Positions 52,981-61,478 of a DNA stretch of 64,000 nt are shown here, piece after piece. The stretch is from Rhodospirillales bacterium (GTDB taxonomy: Bacteria; Pseudomonadota; Alphaproteobacteria; Acetobacterales; Acetobacteraceae): positions 11,993 to 75,992 of the forward strand of contig JAFKLG010000070.1 in NCBI GenBank assembly GCA_017304945.1. The letters are read 5' to 3'. The notes under the pieces were generated by a model. The model did no database searches and was not told the DNA's origin. It saw only the letters and a program-made list of their open reading frames with translations. The position numbers and the translations under genes were made by a program. The stretch's first letter is position 1, and every line of letters begins with the position of its first letter.

Positions 52981-53808
52981 TCAGGCGGGATGCGCGACGG
53001 CGGCGCGGGGACGGTCCAGGGCGAAGACCAGCAGGGAGGGGATGAGGTAGAGCAGCCAGACGAGACCTTCGCCCAGCGTCGGCGTGTCGTTGTACCCGAG
53101 CAGCCCGGCCAGCACGGCGCCGACCGGGCTGTCGGTGGGCAGGACGTGGCTCAGGTCGAACAGGGTCTGCTGCAGCCCGTTCCACAACCCGGCCTCATGG
53201 AAGGCGCGGACCGCGGAGGCGAGCAGCCCGGCGGCGACGAAGACGATGAACATGCCGGTCCAGCGGAAGAAGCGGCGCAGGTCGAGCCGCACGCCGCCGG
53301 CATAGATCGCCGCGCCGACCGCGGCCGCGCCGGCCAGGCCGAGCAGCGCCCCGGCCGGGACCGCGGGCCCGACACCCTGCTGGAAGGTGGCGAGCAGGAA
53401 GAACACGGATTCCAGCCCCTCACGCCCGACCGCGAGGAAGACCATGGCGACCAAAGCGAGGCCGGCTTGCCGGCCGGGCCGCACCGCGTCGTCCACCGCA
53501 TGCTGCAGCGTGGCCTTGATGGAGCGGGCCGCCTTGCGCATCCAGAACACCATCGAGGTGAGCATGCCGACGGCGATCAGCGCGACGATGCCCTCGAACA
53601 GCTCCTGCTCCTTTTGCGGGAACTCGGCACTGACCGCATCCAGGCCGATGCCCAGGGCGAGGCAGATGACGCAGGCGAGCACCACGCCCCCCCACACCGC
53701 GGGCAGCAAGCCCTGGCGGCCGGTCTGGCGGAGGTAGGAAGCCACGATGCCGACGATCAGTGCGGCCTCGATACCTTCTCGGAGCATGATCAGGAAGGCG
53801 ATCAGCAT
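52981..53808 (-). CDS. efeU: Ferrous/ferric iron permease EfeU (FTR1 family)
   Basis: A 275-aa seven-helix iron permease. Both REGxE iron-binding motifs are present: LREGIEAALI in helix 1 and GREGLESVFF in helix 4. The C-terminal helix is followed by a short basic tail. It starts the efeUOB operon, of complete and standard gene order. A Fur-like sequence lies about 60 bases upstream of the start. Confidence 0.93.
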   Translation of the reverse strand: MLIAFLIMLREGIEAALIVGIVASYLRQTGRQGLLPAVWGGVVLACVICLALGIGLDAVSAEFPQKEQELFEGIVALIAVGMLTSMVFWMRKAARSIKATLQHAVDDAVRPGRQAGLALVAMVFLAVGREGLESVFFLLATFQQGVGPAVPAGALLGLAGAAAVGAAIYAGGVRLDLRRFFRWTGMFIVFVAAGLLASAVRAFHEAGLWNGLQQTLFDLSHVLPTDSPVGAVLAGLLGYNDTPTLGEGLVWLLYLIPSLLVFALDRPRAAVAHPA

Positions 53809-53865
53809 GCGCGCGGCCTCTGGAAGCGATGCGGTGGCGGAGATTGAACCCTTGTCCCACGCGAT

Positions 53866-53880
53866 TGCAAATGAATCTCA
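53866..53880 (-). promoter_or_regulatory. Weak Fur-box-like sequence upstream of efeU
   Basis: TGCAAATGAATCTCA (53866-53880) has one perfect half of the alphaproteobacterial Fur/Irr-type TGCAAAT-n-ATTTGCA palindrome and a 4-of-7 second half, in an AT-rich patch. Iron control of efeUOB is expected from other bacteria. The match is partial. Confidence 0.3.
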
Positions 53881-54054
53881 TGTAGGGGAGAGATGTGTTC
53901 CGCGGGGGGCTCGCGTCCTCGGCTCGGCCCATGCGCGCGGGCCCGGAGCAGTGGCGCGGGTCACGGGATCGATGGCGTCGCGGCTTGGCGCGCCCGGTTG
54001 TGCGGGACCGCGGGGCGCGCGACCCTCCCGCCGGAGATCGGGGGGACGAGAACG

Positions 54055-54696
54055 ATGCCGAAAGTACGTGTCGCCGGGTTCGGCGTATCCGCCGACGGGT
54101 TCGGCGCCGGCCCGGACCAGTCCCTCGAGAATCCGCTGGGCCGGGGCGGGGGCGACGTGTTCCGCTGGTTCTTCCCGACCCGCACCTTCCGCGCGATGCA
54201 AGGGGCGCCGGGCGGCACCGAGGGAGTCGACGACGAGTTCGCCCGCGCCGCGATGGACGGGTTCGGCGCCTTCATCCTGGGGCGCAACATGTTCGGCCCG
54301 ATCCGGGGGGAATGGCCCGACGACGCCTGGAAGGGCTGGTGGGGCGACACGCCGCCCTACCACGCGCCGACCTTCATCCTCACCCACCACCCGCGCGCGC
54401 CGATCGTCATGCAGGGCGGCACCACGTTCCATTTCGTGACGGAGGGCGCCGAGGCGGCGCTGGCCGAGGCCAAGGCGGCGGCCGGCGACCGCGACGTGAA
54501 GATCGGCGGCGGGGTGGCGACCGTGCGGCAGTATCTGCGTGCCGGGGCGGTCGACGAGATGCATCTCGCGCTCTCGCCCGTCATGCTGGGCCGCGGAGAG
54601 GCGCTGTTCGCGGGCCTCGACCTGCCCGCCCTCGGCTACCGGGTGACGCGGACGGTGCCGACGGAGACGGCGACCCACCTCGTGCTGACCCGCTGA
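54055..54696 (+). CDS. RibD C-terminal/dihydrofolate-reductase-like protein
   Basis: A 213-aa reductase-fold protein of the RibD-C family (DHFR superfamily), as in the common 'YyaP-like dihydrofolate reductase' proteins. N-terminal VRVAGFGVSADGFGAG, AFILGRNMFGP, and the NADPH-loop segments IGGGVATVRQYLRAGAVDEM and SPVMLGRGEALF are family-typical. The true substrate of such proteins is generally unknown. It stands alone, convergent with the PTS operon. Confidence 0.82.
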   Translation: MPKVRVAGFGVSADGFGAGPDQSLENPLGRGGGDVFRWFFPTRTFRAMQGAPGGTEGVDDEFARAAMDGFGAFILGRNMFGPIRGEWPDDAWKGWWGDTPPYHAPTFILTHHPRAPIVMQGGTTFHFVTEGAEAALAEAKAAAGDRDVKIGGGVATVRQYLRAGAVDEMHLALSPVMLGRGEALFAGLDLPALGYRVTRTVPTETATHLVLTR

Positions 54697-54713
54697 GCGC
54701 GTGCTGACGCGCT

Positions 54714-54744
54714 GAGACCGAGGCACCGCGTCGCTCTCGGTCTC
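54714..54744. terminator. Bidirectional hairpin between convergent genes
   Basis: GAGACCGAG (54714-54722) pairs with CTCGGTCTC (54736-54744) with a 13-base loop. It sits between the RibD-like gene (+) and the end of ptsI (-). T runs are absent. Confidence 0.6.
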
Positions 54745-54772
54745 CGCCGCGGTTGCCGTCGCGGCCTGGCGG

Positions 54773-56629
54773 TCAGTCGGCGGTGGGCTGGCCGAAGGAG
54801 TCCACCAGGGCCTGGATCCGCTCCGGGTCCGACTGGTCCATCACGCGGCGGGCGAAGCGGGCGCAGTCGTCGATCTCGACCGCGCGCACGGCCTGCTTCA
54901 CACGCGGAACGGCGCCGGCGTTCATCGAGAAGCTGCGCAGGCCGAGACCCAGGAGCAGGGGGGTGAGACGCGGATTGCCCGCCATCTCGCCGCAAACCGA
55001 GACGGGCATTCGCATCCGTAGCGCCGCCTCGGTCGCGAACTGCACGAGGCGCAGCACCGCCGGATGGATCGGGTCGTAGAGGTCGGCGACGTCCGACTCG
55101 CCCCGGTCGACCGCCAGCGTATAGGCGGTGAGGTCGTTGGTGCCGATGGCGAAGAAATCCGCCTCGAGCGCCAGCGCGTCGGCGGACAGCGCGGCGCCCG
55201 GCGTCTCGATCATGATGCCCAGCGGCGGCGCCTTCTCGGCCAGGCGCTCGCCGCGGCGGCGCAAGCGGCGGGACACGCGGTCGTAAATGTCCCGCGCGGC
55301 GCGGACCTCGGCGACGGTGGTCACCATCGGCAGCATCACCCGCACCGGGCCGAATGCGGCGGCGCGCAGCACGGCGGCGAACTGGGTCTCCAGCAGCTCG
55401 GGGCGGCGCAGCAGCAGGCGGATGCCGCGCAGGCCGAGGGCAGGGTTGGTGTCGGCGACCTCGGGGACGATGCCGGCGCTGGACAGCGCCTCGATCTCCT
55501 TCTCGCCGCCCCAGTCGAGCACCCGGATCGTCACCGGGTCGCCGTTCATCGCCTCGACGATGCTGCGATAGGTCTCGAACTGGGTCTGCTCGTCGGGCAC
55601 CGTCTCCCGGTTCATGAACAGGAACTCGGTGCGCAGCAGCCCGATGCCGACCGCACCGGACTGCACGATCAGCGGCAGCTCGACCGGCAGCTCGAGATTG
55701 GCCTGCAGCTCCACCGCCTCGCCGTCGTCGGTCTCGGCGGGCAGGCGGCGCAGGCGCGCGAGCTTCTGCCGCTCCCGCGCATAGGCGGTCAGCGCGCGGC
55801 GCGCCGCGGCGAGTCGGGGCGGGCTGGGGTTGAGCACGATGGTGCCGGCGGTGCCGTCCAGCACCGCGGTGTCGCCGGGACGGATCGCGTGGGCCAACCC
55901 GGCGACGCCGAGGACGGCAGGCACGCCAAGTGCACGCAACATGACGGCGGTATGCCCGTCCGCCCCCCCTTCCTCGGTGGCGACGCCGGCCAGCCGCGCC
56001 GGGTCGAGCAGTGCGGCGTCGGCCGGTCGGAGCGACTCGCTGACCAGGATCGCGCCTTCGGGCAGGCCGGCGAAGCTGCGGAACGGGGCGCGGGTCAGGT
56101 TGCGCACCAGGCGGCGGCCGATCTCCAGCACCTCGTCGGCGCGGCGCCGCAGGCTGGCGACGTCTTCGGCGGAGAGGCCCGGCTCCGCCTGGTCCATGAT
56201 CGCGTCCGCGATCGCCTCGGACTCCGCGACCACGGCGCTTTCGGCCGAGAGCAGCGTGTCCTCGATGCGCCGCCGCACGCCGCGGATCAGCCGGGACGGA
56301 CCCAGCATTCGGATATATGCCTCGATCAGCGGGGCGATCTCGGCCCGGCTCTCGTCGGGAAGAACGTTCAGCCGCGCGCGGAGCTTGGCGAGCTGCGTCC
56401 GTGACTGGGCGATGGCCGCGTCGAGGCGGGCGCCCTCGGAGGCGATATCGGCAGCCTGGATCTTGTGCCGGGCGATTTCCGGATCGGGTTCGGACGTGCC
56501 GAACACCGGCCCGATCGCGACGCCGGGGGACACGGCGATGCCTTCGAAGGCGCGTTCCGCTCGGATGTCGGTGCTGGCCGTGCGGCGCAGCCGCTGATGC
56601 TGCGGCGGGGGTGGGTCAGTCCTGCTCAT
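54773..56629 (-). CDS. ptsI: PTS enzyme I (phosphoenolpyruvate-protein phosphotransferase)
   Basis: A 618-aa EI without an N-terminal GAF domain, so PtsI-like rather than PtsP-like. The phosphorylated His lies in GGADGHTAVMLRALGVPAV; the C-terminal PEP site has LLRTEFLFMNR, ITVRVLDWGGEKE-like (VTIRVLDWGGEKE) and IGTNDLTAYTLAVDR. It passes phosphate from PEP to HPr. The start overlaps the HPr gene by 14 bases. No sugar-specific EIIB/EIIC genes are present, so the chain is probably regulatory. Confidence 0.93.
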   Translation of the reverse strand: MSRTDPPPPQHQRLRRTASTDIRAERAFEGIAVSPGVAIGPVFGTSEPDPEIARHKIQAADIASEGARLDAAIAQSRTQLAKLRARLNVLPDESRAEIAPLIEAYIRMLGPSRLIRGVRRRIEDTLLSAESAVVAESEAIADAIMDQAEPGLSAEDVASLRRRADEVLEIGRRLVRNLTRAPFRSFAGLPEGAILVSESLRPADAALLDPARLAGVATEEGGADGHTAVMLRALGVPAVLGVAGLAHAIRPGDTAVLDGTAGTIVLNPSPPRLAAARRALTAYARERQKLARLRRLPAETDDGEAVELQANLELPVELPLIVQSGAVGIGLLRTEFLFMNRETVPDEQTQFETYRSIVEAMNGDPVTIRVLDWGGEKEIEALSSAGIVPEVADTNPALGLRGIRLLLRRPELLETQFAAVLRAAAFGPVRVMLPMVTTVAEVRAARDIYDRVSRRLRRRGERLAEKAPPLGIMIETPGAALSADALALEADFFAIGTNDLTAYTLAVDRGESDVADLYDPIHPAVLRLVQFATEAALRMRMPVSVCGEMAGNPRLTPLLLGLGLRSFSMNAGAVPRVKQAVRAVEIDDCARFARRVMDQSDPERIQALVDSFGQPTAD

Positions 56630-56936
56630 GGAAGCCGGCCTCGACCAGGGCGGCGAGTGCCTCCAGCGCCTCCTTCGCATCCCAGCCGTCGGCGCGCAGC
56701 TCGATCTGGGCGCCGCGGCCGGCGCCCAGCATCATCAGGCCCATGATCGAGCGGGCCGAGACGCACTGCCCATCCCGCAGCACGTCGACGGAGGCGCCGA
56801 AGGTTTCGGCCAGGGTGACGAACTTGGCGGCGGCGCGGGCATGCAGGCCGCGCTTGTTGGGGATCGTCACGGTCCGGGTGAGCGCGGACGGGCCGAGCGG
56901 CGGCGTCTCCCCGGAGAAGGGCCCTGCGGGCGGCAT
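56616..56936 (-). CDS. ptsH: HPr family phosphocarrier protein
   Basis: A 106-aa HPr with a roughly 18-residue N-terminal extension. The EI-phosphorylated His is in NKRGLHARAAAKF, and the regulatory Ser target of HprK is in VSARSIMGLMML. It starts 2 bases after the EIIA gene and overlaps ptsI by 14 bases. It should receive phosphate from EI and pass it to EIIA, and be phosphorylated at Ser by the HprK encoded upstream. Confidence 0.93.
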   Translation of the reverse strand: MPPAGPFSGETPPLGPSALTRTVTIPNKRGLHARAAAKFVTLAETFGASVDVLRDGQCVSARSIMGLMMLGAGRGAQIELRADGWDAKEALEALAALVEAGFHEQD

Positions 56937-56938
56937 GG

Positions 56939-57361
56939 TCAGCAGCAGGATCCGGTCGGGCGGCAGCCGTGCAGGACGTGGGAGGCGGCGGCGATGTATT
57001 TGCGTCCGGCTTCCTCGGCGCAGGTGACCGCGTCGGCCAGCGGCTGCTTGGAGCGGACCTTCGCGAGCTTCACCAGCATCGGCAGGTTCACGCCGGCGAT
57101 CACTTCCACGCCTTTCCGTTCCATCATGGAGATGGCGAGGTTGGAGGGGGTGCCGCCGAACATGTCGGTCAGCAGCACGACGCCGTCCCCGGTGTCGCAG
57201 CGGCTGATGCAGGCCTCGATCTCTGCGCGGCGGTTGTCCATGTCGTCCTCCGGTCCGATACAGACCGTGTCGACGTTCCGTTGCGTGCCCACGACGTGTT
57301 CCATGGCGGAGCGAAGTTCCTCCGCCAGACGGCCGTGGGTGACGAGAACCATGCCGATCAT
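56939..57361 (-). CDS. PTS EIIA component, mannose type
   Basis: A 140-aa EIIA-Man (PTS fructose IIA fold). Active His is in MVLVTHGRLAEEL, and the LLTDMFGGTPSNLA strand-loop is diagnostic. Without EIIB/C/D genes it probably serves as a regulatory phosphate acceptor, as in other alphaproteobacteria. It is 74 bases downstream of rapZ and 2 bases upstream of the HPr gene. It has a weak ribosome-binding site. Confidence 0.9.
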   Translation of the reverse strand: MIGMVLVTHGRLAEELRSAMEHVVGTQRNVDTVCIGPEDDMDNRRAEIEACISRCDTGDGVVLLTDMFGGTPSNLAISMMERKGVEVIAGVNLPMLVKLAKVRSKQPLADAVTCAEEAGRKYIAAASHVLHGCRPTGSCC

Positions 57362-57435
57362 GGGAGCGAGGCGATGTCCCGGCCGGGCCGGAGCGTGAGA
57401 GCTCTTGTGGCGTGATGGATGGTCATGGGGTCGTC

Positions 57436-58446
57436 TCAGGCCTCCTGTGCCTGAACCGGCGCGGACCGCGGGGCCGCGCCATGGGCGGTGCCGTCTCGGT
57501 GCGGAACCGAGCGGTCTGTTGGGTCATGTTCGGCGGTCGGTGTCTCGCGCGCGAGTTCGCGATGCAAGACATGCAACCGCCACGGAGTGTCCACGATGTC
57601 GCTGCCCCCCTGACCGGCGGTTCGGCTCCGCAGGTGTGCCGCCAACCTTTCGATCAGATAAACCGAACGGTGTCGACCGCCGGTACACCCAATCGTGATG
57701 GTAGCGTATTTTTTGCCTTCTTGCACGAATCTCGGAACCACCAAGTCGACGAGGTCCGCGATACGTTCGAAGTAGCCGGCGCAGTCGGGATCGGCTTCCA
57801 CGTAGTCGCCGACCGCCGGATCCAACCCGGTCTGGTGACGCAATATGGGATCGTAGTGCGGATTACGCAAAAAGCGTGCGTCGAATACCAGATCCGCTTC
57901 CCGCGGCAAGCCACGCGGAAACGCAAAAGAGATCAGGGTCAGCACCAGGCCGGCCTGCGCCGGCTCGCCGTCCCCGAAATGCTGTTCGACGAGACGCCGC
58001 AGCGTGCCGATCGGCAGGTCGGAGGTGTCGAGCACGAGGTCCGCGGCCTCACGCAAGGGCGCCGTCAGGCTCTGTTCCGCGGCGATCCCCGTGACCACGG
58101 GCTCGTCGGGCGCCAGCGGATGGCGGCGCCGGCTCTCGGTATAGCGGCGAAGCAGGGTCGTCTCGTCTGCCCAGGCATAGACGAGGTCCGGCTGCAATGT
58201 CGCGTCGGCGCTCAGGCGGCCGAGGATGGCGAGCACGTCGGCGGCGTCGAACCCGCGGCTGCGCGCGTCGATGCCGATCGCCATGGCGCGGTCGGAGCGG
58301 GCGACCGTCTCCTCCAGCAGCGGCAACGGCAGGTTGTCGATCGCGTCGTAGCCCAGGTCTTCCAAGGCGCGCAGCGTGCTGGCCTTGCCCGCCCCCGAGA
58401 GGCCGGTCACCAGCACGACCCGCCGTTTCGGGACGTCGATGGTCAT
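57436..58446 (-). CDS. rapZ: RapZ-family nucleotide-binding adapter (YvcJ/RapZ)
   Basis: A 336-aa P-loop protein. Walker A is VTGLSGAGKAST; DNLPLPLL follows, and the C-terminal domain has ITIGCTGGRHRSVYLIERL, the conserved ligand-binding segment. The protein has an extra C-terminal tail of about 45 residues rich in His, Ala and Pro. In E. coli RapZ guides RNase E to glmS sRNA; alphaproteobacterial homologues lie beside hprK as here. The 4-base ATGA overlap with hprK indicates coupling. Confidence 0.92.
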   Translation of the reverse strand: MTIDVPKRRVVLVTGLSGAGKASTLRALEDLGYDAIDNLPLPLLEETVARSDRAMAIGIDARSRGFDAADVLAILGRLSADATLQPDLVYAWADETTLLRRYTESRRRHPLAPDEPVVTGIAAEQSLTAPLREAADLVLDTSDLPIGTLRRLVEQHFGDGEPAQAGLVLTLISFAFPRGLPREADLVFDARFLRNPHYDPILRHQTGLDPAVGDYVEADPDCAGYFERIADLVDLVVPRFVQEGKKYATITIGCTGGRHRSVYLIERLAAHLRSRTAGQGGSDIVDTPWRLHVLHRELARETPTAEHDPTDRSVPHRDGTAHGAAPRSAPVQAQEA

Positions 58447-58877
58447 GCCGCGAAGGCTCCGGCCACCTGCGTCACCCGACCGATCGCGCAGTCCAGAGCC
58501 AGCGCAACCCGCTCGGGGGCACTCGGAGCGGCCGGATCGAGGCGCAGCAAGGGCAACCCGAACACCGGGTGGGTGGCCGGCGCGGGCAGCCGGTCGGGGC
58601 GGTCGCCGAGTTCGATCACCAGGCGCAGCCGCGCCGGATGGGTCGCCGGCAGGCGCAGGATCCCGAGTCCGCGCACCTCCAGCAGCCCCGCAAGCGGGAC
58701 TGGCGGACTTGCCATCCCGTCCGTCACGTCCACCTGATCGTCTGCCACCAAGGAGAACCCACGCGCTAGGAGCCGCACCACGAGATCGGACTTCCCCGAT
58801 CCCGATGGCCCGAGGATCAACACCGCGTCGCCGCCCCTGCTGGCGCAGCTTCCGTGCACTCGTTGCCGGTCGTGCAT
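58443..58877 (-). CDS. hprK: HPr kinase/phosphorylase, short alphaproteobacterial form
   Basis: A 144-aa HprK consisting of the catalytic C-terminal domain only, the form usual in alphaproteobacteria. Walker A GPSGSGKSDL, the LVADDQVDV segment and the HprK signature GLLEVRGLGI are present. It should phosphorylate and dephosphorylate the Ser of HPr. It is first in the five-gene operon. The ChvG/ChvI genes found upstream in many relatives are not here; a PLP dehydratase gene is divergent instead. Confidence 0.9.
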   Translation of the reverse strand: MHDRQRVHGSCASRGGDAVLILGPSGSGKSDLVVRLLARGFSLVADDQVDVTDGMASPPVPLAGLLEVRGLGILRLPATHPARLRLVIELGDRPDRLPAPATHPVFGLPLLRLDPAAPSAPERVALALDCAIGRVTQVAGAFAA

Positions 58878-59016
58878 GCGGCGGCACTCTGGCCGGAAGC
58901 TTAAAAGAAAGAAAGCACCCTATGGTTGCGCTGGCGCGGACACATTGATGCCCGCCAACCGGTACCGCCCGTCCGGGTTGCTCCGGGGCACCGGCCGTGC
59001 CAGCTTCCGGCCCCGC

Positions 59017-59946
59017 ATGACAGACCGATCCGCCATCGCCGCCGCTGCTGTCCGCCTCTGCGGTCATGTCCGGCACACGCCCCTGTTGCGCCTGGACGGA
59101 GAGGAGTTCGGCGTAGCCTGTCCCGTGGCGCTCAAACTGGAATTGTTGCAGCACGCGGGCAGCTTCAAGCCGCGCGGCGCGTTCAACCGGCTGTTGTCGG
59201 CGCACATTCCGGGTAGTGGTGTGATCGCCGCGTCCGGCGGCAATCACGGCGCCGCGGTCGCCTACGCCGCCCGCGCGCTGGGTGTGACGGCGGAGATCTT
59301 CGTGCCCGCGCTCACCCCGCCGGCCAAGGTGCAGCGCATCGCGAGCTATGGCGCGCGCGTGGTGCAGGGAGGCGAGACCTATGCCGAGGCTCTCGCCGCA
59401 TCCCGCGCACGCCAGGCGGAGACCGGCGCGCTCGAGGTGCATGCCTACGATCACCCGGACGTGCTGGCCGGCCAGGGGACGGTGGCGCGCGAGTTCGAGA
59501 TGGACGCGCCGGACCTGACCCATGTGCTGGTCGCGACCGGCGGCGGCGGGCTGATCGGTGGCATGGCCGCCTGGTACGCCGGCAGCGCGCGGGTCGTCAG
59601 CGTCGAGCCGGAAGGCTGCCCCACGCTGCATGCCGCGCTGCAGGCCGGCCGCCCGGTGGAGGCGCCGGTCGGCGGCCTCGCGTCCGACAGCCTGGGCGCG
59701 CGCCAGGTGGGCGCGCTGATGTTTCCCGTCGCGCAGTCCTACGTGGCCGAAACAGTGCTGGTCACGGACGAGGCGATCGCGGCCGCGCAGCGCTTCCTGT
59801 GGGACCGGTTCCGGCTGGTTGCCGAACCGGGCGGCGCGACGGCGCTGGCGGCGCTGTCGTCGCGGCGATTCGTACCGCCGGCCGGCGCGCGCGTCGGCGT
59901 GCTGGTCTGCGGCGGCAACACCGATCCTGCAAAGGTCACCTCATGA
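59017..59946 (+). CDS. Threonine/serine dehydratase-like PLP enzyme
   Basis: A 309-aa fold type II PLP enzyme. The PLP Lys is in GSFKPRGAFN, the asparagine loop is SGGNHG, and the phosphate-binding glycine loop is TGGGGLIGG. There is no regulatory ACT domain, so it resembles catabolic dehydratases or serine racemases. The ribosome-binding site is poor. It overlaps the downstream enoyl-CoA hydratase gene by 4 bases (ATGA). Confidence 0.85.
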   Translation: MTDRSAIAAAAVRLCGHVRHTPLLRLDGEEFGVACPVALKLELLQHAGSFKPRGAFNRLLSAHIPGSGVIAASGGNHGAAVAYAARALGVTAEIFVPALTPPAKVQRIASYGARVVQGGETYAEALAASRARQAETGALEVHAYDHPDVLAGQGTVAREFEMDAPDLTHVLVATGGGGLIGGMAAWYAGSARVVSVEPEGCPTLHAALQAGRPVEAPVGGLASDSLGARQVGALMFPVAQSYVAETVLVTDEAIAAAQRFLWDRFRLVAEPGGATALAALSSRRFVPPAGARVGVLVCGGNTDPAKVTS

Positions 59947-60740
59947 GCGATCTGGTCCTGTGTGAGGTCGACGCACGCGGCGTCGCGACGGTCACGCTGA
60001 ACCGGCCCGAGGTCGGCAATGCCTATAATGGGGCGCTGCTGGATGCGCTGATCGCCGGATTGGAACGGCTCGCGCCGGATCCGGCCGTGCGCTGCCTGGT
60101 GATCCGCGGGGCGGGCAAGCACTTCCAGGCGGGCGCCGACATCAACTGGCTGAACGAGGCGACGGACTATCCGCCGGAGCGCAACTTCGCCGCCTCCCTC
60201 GCGACCACGCGGGCGATGACGCTGCTGAACGAGTTTCCGAAGCCGACCATCGCGATCGTGCACGGCGCCTGCTTCGGCGGCGGCTGCGGCATCGTCTGCT
60301 GCGTCGACGTGGCGCTGGCCACGCCCGCGGCCCAGTTCGGCATCACGGAGATCCGGGTGGGCGTCTCGCCCACGCCGATTTCCACGCACATGGTGAATGC
60401 GATCGGGCTGCGGAACACGCGCCGGTATGCATTGACCGGAGAGCGTTTCGGCGCCGAGGACGCGGCGCGGGTCGGCCTCGTGCACGAGGTCGTGCCGGCG
60501 GACGCGATCGAGGCCAAGCTCGCGGACGTGCTGGACGCGATCTTCCTGGGCGGTCCGGAAGCGATCGCGATGACCAAGCGCAGCTTCCTCGGCGCCAACG
60601 GATTCACGCTGGACGAGCGGCAGATGACCTTGCTCGCGCATGAGGGCTGGACGCAGCGCGCCTCGGCCGAAGGGCACGAGGGTACGGCTGCATTCCGCGA
60701 GAAGCGCAAACCGTCCTGGTATCGCCCGCCCTCCGCGTGA
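59943..60740 (+). CDS. Enoyl-CoA hydratase/isomerase family protein
   Basis: A 265-aa crotonase-fold protein. Oxyanion-hole segments: FQAGADINWL and ACFGGGCGIVCCVDVALA; catalytic-position Glu in ITEIRVGVSPTPIS. The residue pattern (EIRVGV) resembles methylglutaconyl-CoA hydratases, but the assignment is loose. It is translationally coupled to the dehydratase gene; the metabolic link between them is not obvious. Confidence 0.85.
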   Translation: MSDLVLCEVDARGVATVTLNRPEVGNAYNGALLDALIAGLERLAPDPAVRCLVIRGAGKHFQAGADINWLNEATDYPPERNFAASLATTRAMTLLNEFPKPTIAIVHGACFGGGCGIVCCVDVALATPAAQFGITEIRVGVSPTPISTHMVNAIGLRNTRRYALTGERFGAEDAARVGLVHEVVPADAIEAKLADVLDAIFLGGPEAIAMTKRSFLGANGFTLDERQMTLLAHEGWTQRASAEGHEGTAAFREKRKPSWYRPPSA

Positions 60741-60765
60741 GCGGATTGGCCGGCGTCGGCAGCGG

Positions 60766-61272
60766 ATGGGGCTGAACCCAGAGTCTCCGCTCGCGCGGCT
60801 GATGGCCGCGCCGATGCGGGCGGGGACGGTGACGTGGATCGGCGTGCGGCCCGCGCGCCGGGTACCGCTGCACGCGGTCGACAGCGTCGCCGCGGATCCT
60901 GACTCCGGGCTTGCGGGGGATCACGCCCGCAGCCGCGGGCAGCGGACCCGGCAGGTCACGCTGGTGCAGGCGGAACATCTGCCGGCGATCGCCTCGTATC
61001 TTTCGGTTCGCGACGTTGCTCCGGAGTCGCTGCGTCGAAACCTCGTGGTCAGCGGCATCAATCTGCTGGCGCTGGTGGGACGGCGGTTTCGCGTGGGTGA
61101 CGCGGTGCTGGAGGGCACCGGCGCCTGCCATCCGTGCTCCCGCATGGAGGAGACGTTCGGTCCGGGTGGCTACAACGCGGTGCGCGGCCATGGCGGAATC
61201 ACCGCGCGGATCGTCGGCGCCGGGCTGATCCGTGTCGGCGATGCGGTGATCGCGGACGACGGGGTGGCGTAG
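60766..61272 (+). CDS. MOSC-domain protein
   Basis: A 168-aa MOSC (molybdenum cofactor sulfurase C-terminal) protein. The conserved region RRNLVVSGINLLALVGRRF and the Cys-containing EGTGACHPCSRME support the call; DHARSRG-type and VTLVQAEHL segments are typical of YiiM/YuaD-like proteins. It may bind Moco or transfer a thio or sulfido group. It is 25 bases after the enoyl-CoA hydratase gene, perhaps in the same operon. Confidence 0.82.
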   Translation: MGLNPESPLARLMAAPMRAGTVTWIGVRPARRVPLHAVDSVAADPDSGLAGDHARSRGQRTRQVTLVQAEHLPAIASYLSVRDVAPESLRRNLVVSGINLLALVGRRFRVGDAVLEGTGACHPCSRMEETFGPGGYNAVRGHGGITARIVGAGLIRVGDAVIADDGVA

Positions 61273-61326
61273 CGTTCGGCTGCCGCCCGGGTGTCCGGCG
61301 TCACGGTGGGCGCAGGCGGCCGCGGT

Positions 61327-61467
61327 CCCGTGTCATGGCCGCGACAAGCGCGGCCATGACACGGGAGGCAGAAGGCCGGTCATGACACGGGAGTACAGGG
61401 CCGGCCATGACGCGGGGGCACACGGGCGGCCATGGCACGGGAGCGACGAGGCCCGGCCATGACACGG
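61327..61467. repeat. Large hairpin plus REP-like GGCCATGACACGG repeats
   Basis: CCCGTGTCATGGCCGCG (61327-61343) pairs exactly with CGCGGCCATGACACGGG (61349-61365), a 17-bp stem with loop ACAAG. Four more copies of the right arm core (GGyCATGrCrCGGG) follow at about 30-base spacing to 61467. The core CGGCCATGACGGG-like sequence is shared with the 4116-4525 array. It lies between convergent genes (MOSC, DUF169) and may act as terminator for both. Confidence 0.8.
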
Positions 61468-61478
61468 TCGGTCTCCGG

